64,000 bases of DNA, from NCBI RefSeq assembly GCF_006715045.1, contig NZ_VFML01000002.1, positions 434,001 to 498,000 on the forward strand. Direction: 5' to 3'. The notes under the pieces were generated by a model. It was not told the origin of the DNA, made no database searches, and saw only the letters and a list, made by a program, of their open reading frames with translations. Below are positions 29,663 to 40,100 of this stretch, piece by piece; within the stretch, counting starts at the first letter, position 1; each line of letters begins with the position of its first letter. The position numbers and the translations under genes are program-made. This stretch comes from Amycolatopsis cihanbeyliensis (GTDB lineage Bacteria > Actinomycetota > Actinomycetes > Mycobacteriales > Pseudonocardiaceae).

Positions 29663-30886
29663 GTGAAGCGTCCGACCACCCGCGGGCTGATCGTCGTCGC
29701 GCTCGCCTTCGCCGTGCTCGACGTGGTGCTGTACCTTCTCGGCCCGAAAACCACCGGCTGGGCGGGCGCCGCCGCGCACCTGACGATCAACCTGGTCGTG
29801 GACGCCTCGCTGTGCCTGCTCGCGCGATACCCGGTGGGCGTGGCCCTGCTCGCCGTCGCGGGGGCGCTGACGATGCTCGGCTCCGACCTGTTCGCGCCCG
29901 GGTTGCTGGTACCGGAGGACGCGCTCACCATGCGGAGCGCGCCCACCGCCACCCCGGCGATCGTGGCGAACATCGGGCTGCTGCTGGACCGGCGCAGGGC
30001 CCTGATCCTGACCGGCATGCTGATGGTGCTCGCCGCCCGGCCGTGGGCGCCGAGCTGGGAGATCACCCCAACGGGGCTGCTCAACACGGCGCTGCCGCTG
30101 GCGATCGTGCTGTACCTGGACGCGCGCAAGCAACTGGTGCGTTCCCTGCGGGACCGGGCCGAACGGGCCGAACGGGAGCAGCACCTGCTGGCCGAGCAGG
30201 CGCGTGCACAGGAGCGGCGCAGGCTGGCTGCGGAGATGCACGACGTGGTCACCCACCGGCTCAGCCTGATCGTGTTACACGCTGGCGCACTCGGCGTCAC
30301 CACCACCGACGCGGCGGTGCGCACCGCCGTGGAGGAGATCCGCCTTGCCGGCACCCAGGCGCTGGACGAGTTGCGCGATCTGGTCGGCGTGCTGCGGGAG
30401 GGCGGTGCCGAGCCGGGCGCGGGTGCACGGGGCGCCGGATCGGCCGCGGCGGCCGATCCGGCGGTGCTGGTGGCCGAGTCCAGGGCGGTGGGCATCCCGG
30501 TGGACCTGGTGACCGAGGGGGATCCCGGCTCGCTGTCCCCCACGGTCACCCGCACCGCCTACCGGGTGGTGCAGGAGGCGCTGACCAACGTGCGCAAGCA
30601 CGCGCCCGGCGCCCGGGTGCGGGTCGGGCTGCGGTACGGGGCCGAGGGCGTACGCATCGAGGTGGCCAACACGACCTCCGAGCGGCCGCCCGACCCGGTG
30701 CTGGCCGGCCGGGGCTCCGGCGCCGGGCTGCCCGGCCTGCGGCAACGGGTGGAGCTGATCGGCGGGTCGCTGGCGGCGGGGCCGGTGGCCGGGGCCGGGG
30801 GGTACCGGCTCGATGCGATACTGCCCGCGTACGTGCCCACGGCGGAGAGCAAGGACCAGGATGATCCGGGTGGTCGTGGTCGATGA
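29663..30886 (+). CDS. Sensor histidine kinase (DesK/NarX type)
   Basis: 407 residues from GTG 29663. Five or six N-terminal helices (about 8-155) form the sensor. Then come a coiled dimerisation region with ERRRLAAEMHDVVTHRLSL (phospho-acceptor His193) and a HATPase_c domain (TNVRKHAPGARVRVGLRYG; GLPGLRQRVELIGG). The response-regulator gene overlaps its 3' end by 26 bp. The membrane sensor and the divergent ABC exporter suggest a drug or envelope-stress response. Confidence 0.92.
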   Translation: MKRPTTRGLIVVALAFAVLDVVLYLLGPKTTGWAGAAAHLTINLVVDASLCLLARYPVGVALLAVAGALTMLGSDLFAPGLLVPEDALTMRSAPTATPAIVANIGLLLDRRRALILTGMLMVLAARPWAPSWEITPTGLLNTALPLAIVLYLDARKQLVRSLRDRAERAEREQHLLAEQARAQERRRLAAEMHDVVTHRLSLIVLHAGALGVTTTDAAVRTAVEEIRLAGTQALDELRDLVGVLREGGAEPGAGARGAGSAAAADPAVLVAESRAVGIPVDLVTEGDPGSLSPTVTRTAYRVVQEALTNVRKHAPGARVRVGLRYGAEGVRIEVANTTSERPPDPVLAGRGSGAGLPGLRQRVELIGGSLAAGPVAGAGGYRLDAILPAYVPTAESKDQDDPGGRGR

Positions 30887-31511
30887 CGAGCCGATGGTGT
30901 GCGCGCACCTGCGCACCATCCTGTCCACGGCCGAGGACATCGAGGTGGTGGCCGAGGCCGCGGACGGGGCCGAAGCGGTGGAGGCCGTCGTGCGGTACCA
31001 GCCGCGGGTGGTACTGATGGACCTGCGCATGCCGGGGGTGGACGGGCTGACCGCGACCGAGCGGATCTCCACCCTGCCGCGGCCGCCCGCGGTGGTGGCG
31101 CTGACCACCTTCGACGCCGACACCTACGTGCTGCGCGCGCTGCGGGCGGGCGCCGCCGGGTTCCTGGTGAAGAGCACCCCGCCCGCCGACCTGATCAGCC
31201 TGGTGCGGGTGGCGGCGGACGGCCACACGGTGCTGTCTCCCGAGGCCGCCCGGCGGCTGGTCGCCTCCTCCGCCGACGGCCAGCAGCGCGCGGAGCGCGC
31301 CCGCGGCCGTACCGGCGCGCTGACCGAGCGGGAGCGGGAGGTGCTGACCTGCCTCGGCCACGGGATGTCCAATGCGGACATCGCGGCGCGGCTGCATCTT
31401 TCCGAAGCCACGGTGAAGAGTTACGTCTCCCGGATGCTGGTGAAGCTGGACTGCGCGAACCGCACCCAGGCCGGCCTGCTGGCCCACGAAGCCGGCCTGG
31501 TCACCCCCTGA
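30861..31511 (+). CDS. NarL/LuxR-type response regulator
   Basis: 216 residues. Receiver domain IRVVVVDDEP with phospho-acceptor Asp54 (VVLMDLRMPG) and Lys in FLVKST. The C-terminal LuxR-type HTH is LTEREREVLTCLGHGMSNAD then IAARLHLSEATVKSYVSRML. Translationally coupled to the kinase (26-bp overlap). Likely regulates the divergent ABC transporter operon. Confidence 0.94.
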   Translation: MIRVVVVDDEPMVCAHLRTILSTAEDIEVVAEAADGAEAVEAVVRYQPRVVLMDLRMPGVDGLTATERISTLPRPPAVVALTTFDADTYVLRALRAGAAGFLVKSTPPADLISLVRVAADGHTVLSPEAARRLVASSADGQQRAERARGRTGALTEREREVLTCLGHGMSNADIAARLHLSEATVKSYVSRMLVKLDCANRTQAGLLAHEAGLVTP

Positions 31512-31602
31512 CCACAGCCGGGCGGTGGGCGGGGTTGATGCTGGAGGTGCGGACCAAGATCGGCATATCGGCCGATGCGGGCCGGGCGCCGAGGCAGCCA
31601 GG

Positions 31603-33033
31603 ATGCGGCCTATGCGTGTTTACCGCCTCAGTCTTGTCCTGGTCGTCCTGCTCCTCACCGGCCTCGCGCCGCCGGTGGGCGCCGAGCCGGGCGGTGGTCG
31701 GCTGGCGTGGCAGCCGTGCCATGGCGCGCCCGCGGACCATCCGGCCCGGTGCGCTCGGGTCACCGTCCCGGTGGACTGGAGCGAGCCGGGCACCTCGGCA
31801 CGTACCGAGCTCGGTGTGGCCAGGATCCCGGCCGCCGATCCGGAGCAGCGGATCGGCGTGCTGATGTTCAACGCGGGTGGACCCGGGGTGTCCGCCCCGG
31901 CGATCGTGCGCCGCCCGGCCGCGCTGCGGCAGTACTTCCCGCAGCGGCTGCTCGACCGGTTCGACGTGGTGGGCGTGGACGTGCGGGCCACCGGTTTCGC
32001 CACACCGCTGGACTGCGCCGGCCCTGCGCGGGACGATTCGGTGTCCCGCTTCCCCATCGGGGCGGCCGGTGTCGCCAGGCTCGTCGACCGTAACCTGCGG
32101 TTCGGCCTGTCCTGCCTTTCCGGCAGCGGCCCATTGGCACGGCACCTGGACACCGCCACCGTGGCCAGGGACCTGGACCACGTTCGTGCCGCGCTCGGTG
32201 CGGAGCGGATCAGCTTCCTCGGCATGTCCTACGGAACGATGCTCGCGCAGAGCTACGCCGAGCTGTTCCCGCACCGGCTGCGCGCGCTGGTGCTGGATGG
32301 GGTGGTCGATCGCGCGGCTACCTGGCCGGAGATGGTGGAAACCGGCGCTCGCGCGGTGGAGGACGGTTTCGCGCAGTTCGCCGAGTGGTGCGCGGAAACC
32401 GGCTGCGCCCCCGGCGACGATGACGCCTACCGGATGGTCGAAACCGTGCTGGAGCGGGCTGATGCCGGGGAGCTGACCGCGGCGGGCGAGCCGGTCACCG
32501 CCGAGCAGGTCACCCGCGGGCTCACCGGCCTGCTCAACGTCGAGCTCGCCTTCCCGCGGATCGCCACCGGTCTCACCGCTGGGGTGAACACCGGCGACGT
32601 GCGTGCCCTTGTCGACACCGGCGGCGTCGGCTCGGGCGAGGCTTACGCGGCCTACCGGGCGATCCTGTGCCAGGACGTGCGGGTGCCAGCCACCGACGCC
32701 GTCCGGTTGCCGGAACTGGCGCGGCGGGTCCGGGCCCTCGCGCCCACGCTGCGCGGCGCCTCGGAGTTCTGGGACATCGGCTCCGCCTGCCCCGGCTGGC
32801 CGGTGCGGTCCCGCTGGCGGCCGCATCCGTGGCGGGTTCCGGACGACTTCGCCCGGACGCTGATCCTGTCCAACGCCCACGACGTCGCCACCCCGCGGGT
32901 CTGGGCGGAGCGGGTGCACCGGCAGCTGCCCGATAGCGTGCTGCTGCGGTTCGACGGCTACGGCCACACCCCGTGGATGTGGGAACCCGCAGCCCGTACC
33001 GCCGCCGTCGACTACCTCCTCTCCCCCGAGTGA
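31603..33033 (+). CDS. Secreted alpha/beta hydrolase, TAP-like peptidase
   Basis: 476 residues from ATG 31603 (473 from ATG 31612). Signal peptide RLSLVLVVLLLTGLAPPVGA. Mature part: catalytic Ser in FLGMSYGTML, an Asp and His in the C-terminal TAP domain (FDGYGHTPW), and the N-terminal WQPCHGAPADHPARC.RVTVPVDW typical of Streptomyces tripeptidyl aminopeptidase-like secreted hydrolases. Probably cleaves peptides from the N-terminus outside the cell. A palindromic repeat follows its stop codon. Confidence 0.88.
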   Translation: MRPMRVYRLSLVLVVLLLTGLAPPVGAEPGGGRLAWQPCHGAPADHPARCARVTVPVDWSEPGTSARTELGVARIPAADPEQRIGVLMFNAGGPGVSAPAIVRRPAALRQYFPQRLLDRFDVVGVDVRATGFATPLDCAGPARDDSVSRFPIGAAGVARLVDRNLRFGLSCLSGSGPLARHLDTATVARDLDHVRAALGAERISFLGMSYGTMLAQSYAELFPHRLRALVLDGVVDRAATWPEMVETGARAVEDGFAQFAEWCAETGCAPGDDDAYRMVETVLERADAGELTAAGEPVTAEQVTRGLTGLLNVELAFPRIATGLTAGVNTGDVRALVDTGGVGSGEAYAAYRAILCQDVRVPATDAVRLPELARRVRALAPTLRGASEFWDIGSACPGWPVRSRWRPHPWRVPDDFARTLILSNAHDVATPRVWAERVHRQLPDSVLLRFDGYGHTPWMWEPAARTAAVDYLLSPE

Positions 33034-33035
33034 CA

Positions 33036-33145
33036 ACTGCCGTGAGTGGCCCGCCCACCCGTCTCCCACCACCACCCAGACGGGGGCGCTGACGCGCCGC
33101 TGTGTTCCCTGCGAATTTCGCAGGGAACGGGCCACTCACAGCAGT
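33036..33145. repeat. Dispersed palindromic repeat, copy B
   Basis: Fills the gap from the hydrolase stop to the convergent TetR stop. Outer arms ACTGC.GTGAGTGGCCCG / CGGGCCACTCAC.GCAGT pair over 18 bp with one mismatch. Internal stems are CCCGTC...GACGGG and TTCCCTGCGA-ATT-TCGCAGGGAA. Homologous to copy A at 6605-6714. It may double as a bidirectional terminator. Confidence 0.85.
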
Positions 33146-33810
33146 CAGCTGGGGGTGTGGCCGGCCCGGTACATGAGGGCGTCGAAGAGGATGCGCAGGT
33201 GCTTGCTGCCGCGGGCCCAGCGGGCGTCCAGCTCGGCCTGGTCCCTCGTCGCCCAGCTCGCGATCAGGATGCCGCGCACCACGTCCATCGCGGTGTACAC
33301 GGCGTGCAGGAACTCGGGGTGCTCCGCATAGTCAGGCAGCAGCGCCTTGCCGAACTCGACCAGGCTGCTGGTGGCGATCGGCTCCACCACGGACATATGC
33401 CTGCGCAGCTCGGGGTCGGTCCTGGCGGCCACCCACAGCTCCACGGTGGCCGAGAACACCGGGCCCTGGTGCATCTCCCACAGCAGGTCCAGCGCGTCCC
33501 CGACCGGATCGGCCGAGGAGCGCAGCCGCTCCAGCTCGCCGAAGGCCAGCTCGGTGCGCTTGGCCGCGAGATGCCTGATCGCGGACACCACCAGGTCGGT
33601 CTTAGTGGGAAAGTGGTGCACCTGGGCGCCGCGGGTCACGCCGGCGCGGTCGGCGACCTTCGTGGTGGTCGTGCCGGAGTAACCGTACTCGACCAGGCAT
33701 TCGATGGTGGCGTCCAGCAACCGCTGGCGCATCGCCGCGCTGCGCTCCTCCTGGGTACGGCCGGGGCGCCCACCGCGCTCGCCGTTCGATCCGTTTCGGG
33801 CCACAGACAT
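33145..33810 (-). CDS. TetR-family regulator
   Basis: 221 residues from ATG 33810 (AAGGTG upstream; the in-frame 33855 start lacks a ribosome site). The N-terminal HTH is TTTTKVADRAGVTRGAQVHHF, and the remainder is a helical ligand domain. Same strand as and 67 bp downstream of a dehydratase gene, so possibly co-transcribed with GNAT-dehydratase. Ligand unknown. Confidence 0.88.
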   Translation of the reverse strand: MSVARNGSNGERGGRPGRTQEERSAAMRQRLLDATIECLVEYGYSGTTTTKVADRAGVTRGAQVHHFPTKTDLVVSAIRHLAAKRTELAFGELERLRSSADPVGDALDLLWEMHQGPVFSATVELWVAARTDPELRRHMSVVEPIATSSLVEFGKALLPDYAEHPEFLHAVYTAMDVVRGILIASWATRDQAELDARWARGSKHLRILFDALMYRAGHTPS

Positions 33811-33876
33811 GCTGTTCACCTTATGTCGTCGCCGCCACCTGCCGGTCGAGGCCATCGGCCCGGGTGACCGCTCCGC

Positions 33877-34848
33877 TCAGCCTGGGGCGCCGAGCAGTTC
33901 CGCCACCAGCGGCAAGGCGATGTTGCGGCCGGAGATCACCGCGACCGCGGTGCCGCGCGCGTCCACCTTGCCGCTCAGCAACGCGGCGACCGGTGCCGCA
34001 CCCGCGCCCTCGGCGACCACCCCACGCGAGCCGGCGAGGTAACGCATCGCCTCGTGCAGCTCGACCTCGCTGACCGTGACCAGCTCGTCCACGTGCTGGG
34101 ACACCAGACCGATCGTCACGGAGTCGATCTCGATATTGCCGCTCAGCCCGTCAGCCACCGTGGGGCCGACCTCCACTGCCACCCATCGGCCCGCCCGCAC
34201 CGAGGCGGACAGTGCCGTAGAGGCCTCCATCTCCACGCCGACGACCCGCACATCCGCCCGAGTGGACGCCCACAGACCCAGGCCGGCGGCCAGTCCACCA
34301 CCACCGACCCCGCACACGACGGTCAGCGGACCGTCCAGTTGCTCGGCGAGCTCGTAACCGATCGTGCCCTGCCCGCCGATCACCTCGGGATCGTTGTACG
34401 GCGAGAGGAAGTGCGCCCCCGCCGCTGCCAGGTCCAGCGCGTGCCGTTCGGCCTCGTCGTAGGACTGGCCGACCTCCACCAGATCGATGCCCAGTGCCCG
34501 CAGCTTGTCCACCTTGGCGCGCGAGGCGTTGCCCGGCACCACGATCGTCGCCGACCGGCCGAGCGTGCGGGCGGCGAAGGCCACCCCGAGCCCGTGGTTG
34601 CCGGCCGAGGCGGCGACCACGGGCAGCTCCGGGTCGAGCGCCGCCACCGCACTGAGCGCGCCGCGCACCTTGAATGCGCCGGTGGGTTGCAGCGATTCCA
34701 GTTTCAGCGCGGGGCCGGCGAGCTCGCCGGCCGCGTCGCCGCGGTCCAGCGGTGTCGGGCGTAACCGCGCACGCACCACCGACCAGGCTCGGTCCAGGTC
34801 GGCGACGGACGGTACCCGCACCTGCCGGTGCGGCTGGGTGGACGGCAT
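33877..34848 (-). CDS. Threonine/serine dehydratase-like PLP enzyme
   Basis: 323 residues, fold-type II PLP enzyme. The PLP lysine is in TGAFKVRGA (about residue 60). The phosphate-cup sequence is GGGGL in VCGVGGGGLAAGLGLW, and AASAGNHGLGVAFAA is the conserved SxGNHG block. No C-terminal ACT domain, so a catabolic (non-allosteric) threonine/serine dehydratase or a racemase-like relative. Starts 16 bp after the GNAT gene, with GAGGAGACTC before ATG. Confidence 0.9.
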   Translation of the reverse strand: MPSTQPHRQVRVPSVADLDRAWSVVRARLRPTPLDRGDAAGELAGPALKLESLQPTGAFKVRGALSAVAALDPELPVVAASAGNHGLGVAFAARTLGRSATIVVPGNASRAKVDKLRALGIDLVEVGQSYDEAERHALDLAAAGAHFLSPYNDPEVIGGQGTIGYELAEQLDGPLTVVCGVGGGGLAAGLGLWASTRADVRVVGVEMEASTALSASVRAGRWVAVEVGPTVADGLSGNIEIDSVTIGLVSQHVDELVTVSEVELHEAMRYLAGSRGVVAEGAGAAPVAALLSGKVDARGTAVAVISGRNIALPLVAELLGAPG

Positions 34849-34864
34849 GAGTCTCCTCGTGTGC

Positions 34865-35518
34865 TCAACGATGATCTCCCCTGCCGTCCAGCTTGCATCC
34901 TGGCCCGACCGGGGACAAGCGACCGGACCGCGCCTTGCGGTCGCTCGTCGCGGCGGGCAAGGCCAGCTCCATCTCGCCGATGCCGTCCGCGATCACCTGT
35001 TTGGCGCCGACATCGTCGAGCAGTTCGGCCACCGGCCGGTTCGCGGCCAGGTAGGTCGCCGTGAACCGGGTGAAGCCGCGCTGTGCCGCGGCCTCGCCGA
35101 GCATCCGTACCAAGGCCGACGCGCCACCGAGCCGGCGCCACGCCCGATCGACGACCACGGCGACCTCGGCGACGCCCGGTTCGTCGGTCGCCTCGTACCG
35201 GGCGATACCCACCCCTCGCCCGCCCGGTTCGCGGGTGACCAGCGCGAAGCGACGCACGTAGTCCAATTCAGTCAGATAGCGCAGCAGCCGCGGGGTGACG
35301 CGTGGTGGCGGACCGCAGAACCTACGGCGCAGCGTCTCGGCGTCGGCGGCCCGCAACGCCGCACCCAGCTCCGCGGCGTCCGCGGGAGTGAGCAGCCCGA
35401 CCTCCACGGGGCGCCCGTCCCGCAACCGCACCGTGCGAGGGAAATCGACGGGAAACTCCACGCCCCCGGAAAATGCCACCCCGGTTCGAGTGACCGGGAC
35501 AGCGGATGTGCGGATCAT
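34865..35518 (-). CDS. GNAT-family N-acetyltransferase
   Basis: 217 residues. Acetyl-CoA fold with VAVVVDRAWRRLGGASALVR (the Q/R-x-x-G-x-G/A loop) at about 125-145, and an N-terminal segment VRLRDGRPVEVGLLTPADA typical of the Pat/'GNAT next to acetyl-CoA synthetase' group. The substrate could be a protein lysine or a small amine. First gene of the GNAT-dehydratase pair. Confidence 0.88.
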   Translation of the reverse strand: MIRTSAVPVTRTGVAFSGGVEFPVDFPRTVRLRDGRPVEVGLLTPADAAELGAALRAADAETLRRRFCGPPPRVTPRLLRYLTELDYVRRFALVTREPGGRGVGIARYEATDEPGVAEVAVVVDRAWRRLGGASALVRMLGEAAAQRGFTRFTATYLAANRPVAELLDDVGAKQVIADGIGEMELALPAATSDRKARSGRLSPVGPGCKLDGRGDHR

Positions 35519-35827
35519 CGCATCTCACCCTTTCGGCTCATCGAGCAGACCCTTTTGGCTCATCCTCGGCCGGCGCCACCCCGTCGTGTTTCCGATACCG
35601 TGTTTCGAAACCGTGCCTTTTCCTTTTCGCGCGGCGTATTTCCTTACTACACCCGAAAACATGACCGGACCAGACGCTTGTGACACATCACCGGAACACG
35701 CGAGGATCGGGGCATGGGAAGGGAGGTGCGCTATCCAAACGTCCGGTAACGGGTTGCGACGACCGGGCGATACGGAGTACCTGGACGGCCCATACCGAGG
35801 AGGCCGGAAGTTGCCCGCCCGGACGGG
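35519..35827. other. Gap with a short direct repeat and lower GC
   Basis: No gene seen. Two copies of ACCCTTT(C/T)GGCTCATC lie at 35527-35542 and 35549-35564, 22 bp apart (two helical turns), next to the GNAT start; they could be a tandem regulator site. The centre (35580-35700) is noticeably less GC-rich than the neighbours. A ribosome-site-like GAGGAGGCC at about 35797-35805 has no convincing start behind it. Confidence 0.45.
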
Positions 35828-36490
35828 GTGGTTGGTATCTATCGACATCATACTGAGGCAGGTAGTGTGCGAAGTATCGCGGATCTTCGAAAATGTGCGT
35901 CGGCACATCTGGACACGTATGTCGATCCCAGAGCACCGTTCGCCTTCGCGACCTACGACCAGCTCTACGACTTCTCCGGCACGCTCACCGCACCGGACTG
36001 CCTCGCCGCCAACCTGCTGACCCTGCGGCTGCGGCACGATCACGTGATCCCGCTGTTCCAACGGGACGCGGGTGCCGGCCCCCGGCTGCTGGCGGCCATG
36101 CAGCGGGTGCTGGACGCGACCACCCCGGACGAACCCGCCTTCGCGGAGCTGGACTCGATCGACGAGCCGCCGTTCCGACTGGTCCGCAACGCCAACCTGC
36201 TCACCGAGGAGGTACCACAGTGGACGGCGGTGACGGTCTCGAAGGTGCTGCACCGGTTACGCCCGCACCTGGTCCCGATCTGCGACGCGCTCGTCCGGCG
36301 CTTCTACCTCGCCGACCAGACGGTGACCTTCTATCGGGCGCTGCACGACGATGTGCGGGCCAACCGGGACCTGCTCGCCGCGATCACCCGGGGCAGGCGG
36401 ACCCCGGACGGCCGCCCGCTTTCCGAGCTGCGCGCGCTGGACATCGTGATCTGGCACCACGAACGATACGGCTGCTGCGTGTTGTCCTGA
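35828..36490 (+). CDS. DUF6308 family protein
   Basis: 220 residues from GTG 35828, or 207 from GTG 35867 (VRSIADLRKCASAHL), which has the better ribosome site (GAGGCAGG). A soluble protein of the actinobacterial DUF6308 group: an all-alpha pattern with YDFSGTLTAPDCLAANLLTL, WTAVTVSKVLHRLRPHLVPI and the C-terminal RALDIVIWHHERYG. No catalytic motif visible. Unknown function; convergent with the hydrolase gene. Confidence 0.75.
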   Translation: MVGIYRHHTEAGSVRSIADLRKCASAHLDTYVDPRAPFAFATYDQLYDFSGTLTAPDCLAANLLTLRLRHDHVIPLFQRDAGAGPRLLAAMQRVLDATTPDEPAFAELDSIDEPPFRLVRNANLLTEEVPQWTAVTVSKVLHRLRPHLVPICDALVRRFYLADQTVTFYRALHDDVRANRDLLAAITRGRRTPDGRPLSELRALDIVIWHHERYGCCVLS

Positions 36491-36502
36491 CGGCGCGCAG
36501 GC

Positions 36503-37150
36503 TCACTCGCGCAGGTGCCGTTCGAACCAGTCCGCGGCCAGCCCGGCCACCTGGTCCAACGCGCCCGGTTCCTCGAACAGGTGACTCGCCCCGGCGACCA
36601 CCTCGATCCGATGCGGCGCTTGCAGCCGCGCGGCGGCCTCCCGGTTGAGCTCCAGTACCTGTTCGTCGCGTCCGCCGACGACCAGCAGGGTCGGCGCGCT
36701 CACCCTGGCCAAGGCGGGACCGGCGAGATCGGGCCGGCCGCCCCGGGACACCACCGCGCCCACCGGCTGCTCGCTCGCGGCGACCAGCGCGGCGGCCGCC
36801 CCGGTGCTGGCGCCGAACAGCCCGACCGGAACGCCCCGGACCGGGCCATGCTCACGGAACCGGTCCACGGCCGCGCCGACCCGTTCGGCCAGCAGCGGGA
36901 TGTCGAACCGCGGTGTCCCGGTGCCGGCGTCGGTCCGGTCCTCGTCCGGGGTGAGCAGGTCCAGCAGCAGGGTGGCAAGCCCGTGCCGCCGCAATGCGGT
37001 GGCCACGGCCTGGTTCCGGCTGCTGTGTCGGGAACTCCCCGAGCCATGCGCGAACACCACCAGCCCGGCCGGGCCAGGTGGTACCGCCAGGTCTCCCGCC
37101 AGGTCGGTACCGTTCGCCTCGACGACCACCGGCGTGCTGCCCACCATCAT
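36503..37150 (-). CDS. Dienelactone-hydrolase-like alpha/beta hydrolase
   Basis: 215 residues from ATG 37150. Nucleophile serine in GLFGASTGAA, oxyanion HGSGSSRHSSRNQ, Asp in VVGGRDEQVL and the His in VAGASHLFEEP are all present. Relatives are often annotated as putative phosphoribosyltransferase-linked or DLH-type hydrolases. Lies 41 bp after the EndoQ-UvrD gene on the same strand; no functional link is obvious. Confidence 0.85.
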   Translation of the reverse strand: MMVGSTPVVVEANGTDLAGDLAVPPGPAGLVVFAHGSGSSRHSSRNQAVATALRRHGLATLLLDLLTPDEDRTDAGTGTPRFDIPLLAERVGAAVDRFREHGPVRGVPVGLFGASTGAAAALVAASEQPVGAVVSRGGRPDLAGPALARVSAPTLLVVGGRDEQVLELNREAAARLQAPHRIEVVAGASHLFEEPGALDQVAGLAADWFERHLRE

Positions 37151-37191
37151 GCCGCCGGAGTGCCCCGCGCGCCCCGTGCCCAAACCCGGTA

Positions 37192-40100
37192 TCAGAGCAG
37201 GCGCAGCTGGGTCTCGCGGGGTTTGCGGCGCGGGGTGTCCCCCACCCGCTCGCACACCTCGGGATCGAGGTCGGCGAGGAACGGCGACCTGGTGGTGGTC
37301 CGGGGCTGTCCCTGGCGGAGACGCTCCGCGACGTGGCTGAGGTACAGGTGCCGCTGCGCCCTGGTCATCCCGACGAACAGCAACCGGCGCTCCTCCGCGG
37401 TTTCCTCGTCGGCGGCCTTCTCGGCGGCGCCGGGCCACCGCAGCGGCAGCAGCCCGTCCTCGCAGCCGACCACGAACACCACCGGGAACTCCAGCCCCTT
37501 CGCCGCGTGCAGGGTCAGCAGGGACACCCGGTCGGCTCGGGGGTCCCAGGTGTCCACCTCGATCCCGAGCAGCAATTCGGTGCGGAAGCGTTCCAGGTCC
37601 TCGTCGCAGCGCTCGGCGAGCGGCGTGAGCAGCTCGAAGGCGGTATGCAGGTCCGCCGCGGCGGCATCGCGTTCCTCGTTGCGCGGCAGGCGCTCCAGGC
37701 AGGCGTCCGCGGCCCGACGTAGCCGTCCCGGCACGGAGACCGCCGGGCCGCCGGGCGGTTCGGTGGTGGGCAGGTAGTTCAGCTCGGCGAGGATCGCCGG
37801 CACGCCGGGGCGGTCGGTCAGCCGGTCGTGCGAGCGTTTCTGGAACGGCAGACCCGCCCTGGTCAGCGCGTCCATGACGGCACGTGCCTGCCGGTCGGTC
37901 CGGTAGAGCACGGCGAAGTCGGAGAATCCCAGCCCCTGGGTGCCGTCGGAGTCCACCCTGCCGCTGTCCAGCGAATGGAACGAGGCGCCGCCGAGTAGCT
38001 GCTCGATGGTGCGCGCCACGAACGAGGCCTCGGCCTGCTCGGTGGTCGCGGCATGCGTGCCGACCGGGGCGTCGCCGTGCTCCCCCATCGGGTGCAGCGC
38101 GCGCCCGGGCACCAGCGTGCCGGGGGCGATCAGCCCCAGTGCCGCGGCCAGCACCTTCGCGCTGGACCGGTAGTTGCGGGTGAGCCGGACGGTGTGCGCG
38201 GACGGGAAGTCCTCCCGGAAGCGCAGGAAGAAGCCGACGTCCGCACCGCGGAACCGGTAGATGGCCTGGTCGGGGTCGCCGATGGCGGTGAGGTTGCCGT
38301 CGGCGGGGGCGAGCAGGCGCAGCAGCCGGTACTGCTGCTCGTCCACGTCCTGGTACTCGTCCACCGAGATCCAGCGGTACCGCTCCCGGTAGGCCGCGAC
38401 CAGCTCCGGGTCCGACTCCAGCAGGGTCACCGGCAGCGTGACGAGGTCGTCGAAGTCGACCAGGTTCCGCTGCCGCAACGCCTTGAGATAGCGATCGGCG
38501 GCATCGGCCAGCTCGAGATCGGACCCGCCGGTGCGCCGCTGCCGGGACAGTTCGGTGAGCAACCTGCCCGCGCGCTTCTCGTCCCCCGCCAGCTCGGTGG
38601 CGATCTCCATCCGCAGGTTCGCGTCGGCGATGCCGAAGTCGGCGGGCAGGCCGGCGCGCTCGTGCTGCTCGCGCAGGATGCGGACCCCGAGCGCGTGGAA
38701 GGTGGCCACGGTCACCCCTGGCGCGTGTTCCGGTACCAGCGCGACGAGCCGTTCGGACATCTCCTCGGCCGCGCGCCGGGTGAAGGTGATCGCCAGGCAC
38801 TGCCCCGGTGGCACCTCGTACGCCGTCAGCAGGTGCGCGAGCCGGTGGGTCAGGGTGCGGGTCTTGCCGGTCCCGGGGCCCGCGATGATCAGCAACGGGC
38901 CGCCGGTGACCTCCGCCGCGGCACGCTGCTCCGGGTCCAGCCCGTCCAGCAGGCGGCTCGGCGAGGCGGCCGGCGGTGGCGATGACGCCGGCTCCGGCGG
39001 GCGCGACGGCTGCGGCGGGGCGGGCGGCTCGGCCGGCGCACGCGGCGGCCGCGCCGGCTCGGCCCGCGCCGGCGTGGACTCGCCGAGGCCGAACAGCCCG
39101 TCGTCGAACAGCGCGGGCGCGTCGATCGTTCCGGCCCGCCGCAGCTCCCCCGGTTCGAACAGGCGAATCACGCCGTACTCGCCGTCGTAGCCGGGCTGCC
39201 TGGTCACCTCGCCGCGGCGCAGCCTGCCCACGGCCTCGGCGAGCAGGGGTGAGTGCCGTTCGATGTCGTCCACCGGAACGTCCTGCAGAATCGCCAGCTC
39301 GGGCCCCAGCGCGGCGGTGAGTTTGTCGATCTGCCCCAGCACCTTCTTGCTTTTCGGCCCGGTCCCGACGATCTCGCTCATGATCTCCGGCAGCGGCACG
39401 AGACAGCGGAAGTCCGCCGCGCCCTCGGGGCGGATGCCCTCCCGGCGGTCGGCCAGTTCCTCGACCCTGTTCAGCACCCCGACGGTGAGCGGCTTGCCGC
39501 ATTCCGGGCAGTTGCCGCCGTGCCGCTCGGTCTCCGGCGGCTCCATCCGGACGCCGCACTTGCGGTGCCCGTCGACGTGGTACTTGCCCTCCTCGGGGAA
39601 GAACTCGATCGACCCGGCGTGCCCGTTTCCGGTCTCCAGCGCGCGACGCACGGCGTGGAAGTCCAGGTCGGTGTCGAACACCGTGGCTTCCCTGCCCAGC
39701 ATCGGCGGTGAGTGCGCGTCGGAGTTGCTGACCAGCCGGTACCGGTCCAGCGCGCTGATCTTCCAGTTCATCTCCGGGTCGCTGGACAGTCCCGTCTCCA
39801 GCGCGAAGATGTGGTCGGCGAGATCGGCGTAACAGTCCTCGATCGCGTCGAAACCGGATTTGGAACCCAGCACCGCGAACCACGGGGTCCAGATGTGCGC
39901 GGGCACCAGGTAGGACCCCTCGCCGCATTCCAGGGTGATCTCCAGCAGGTCCCGGGAGTCCAGCCCGAGGATGGGGCGGCCGTCCGATCCGAGGTTGCCG
40001 ATCCGGCCGAGCTTGCGGTTGAACTCCGCGGCCGCGTCGAAGTCCGGCAGGTAGATCAGATGGTGCACCTTGCGGGTGCGCTCGGCGCGCTTGTAGATCG

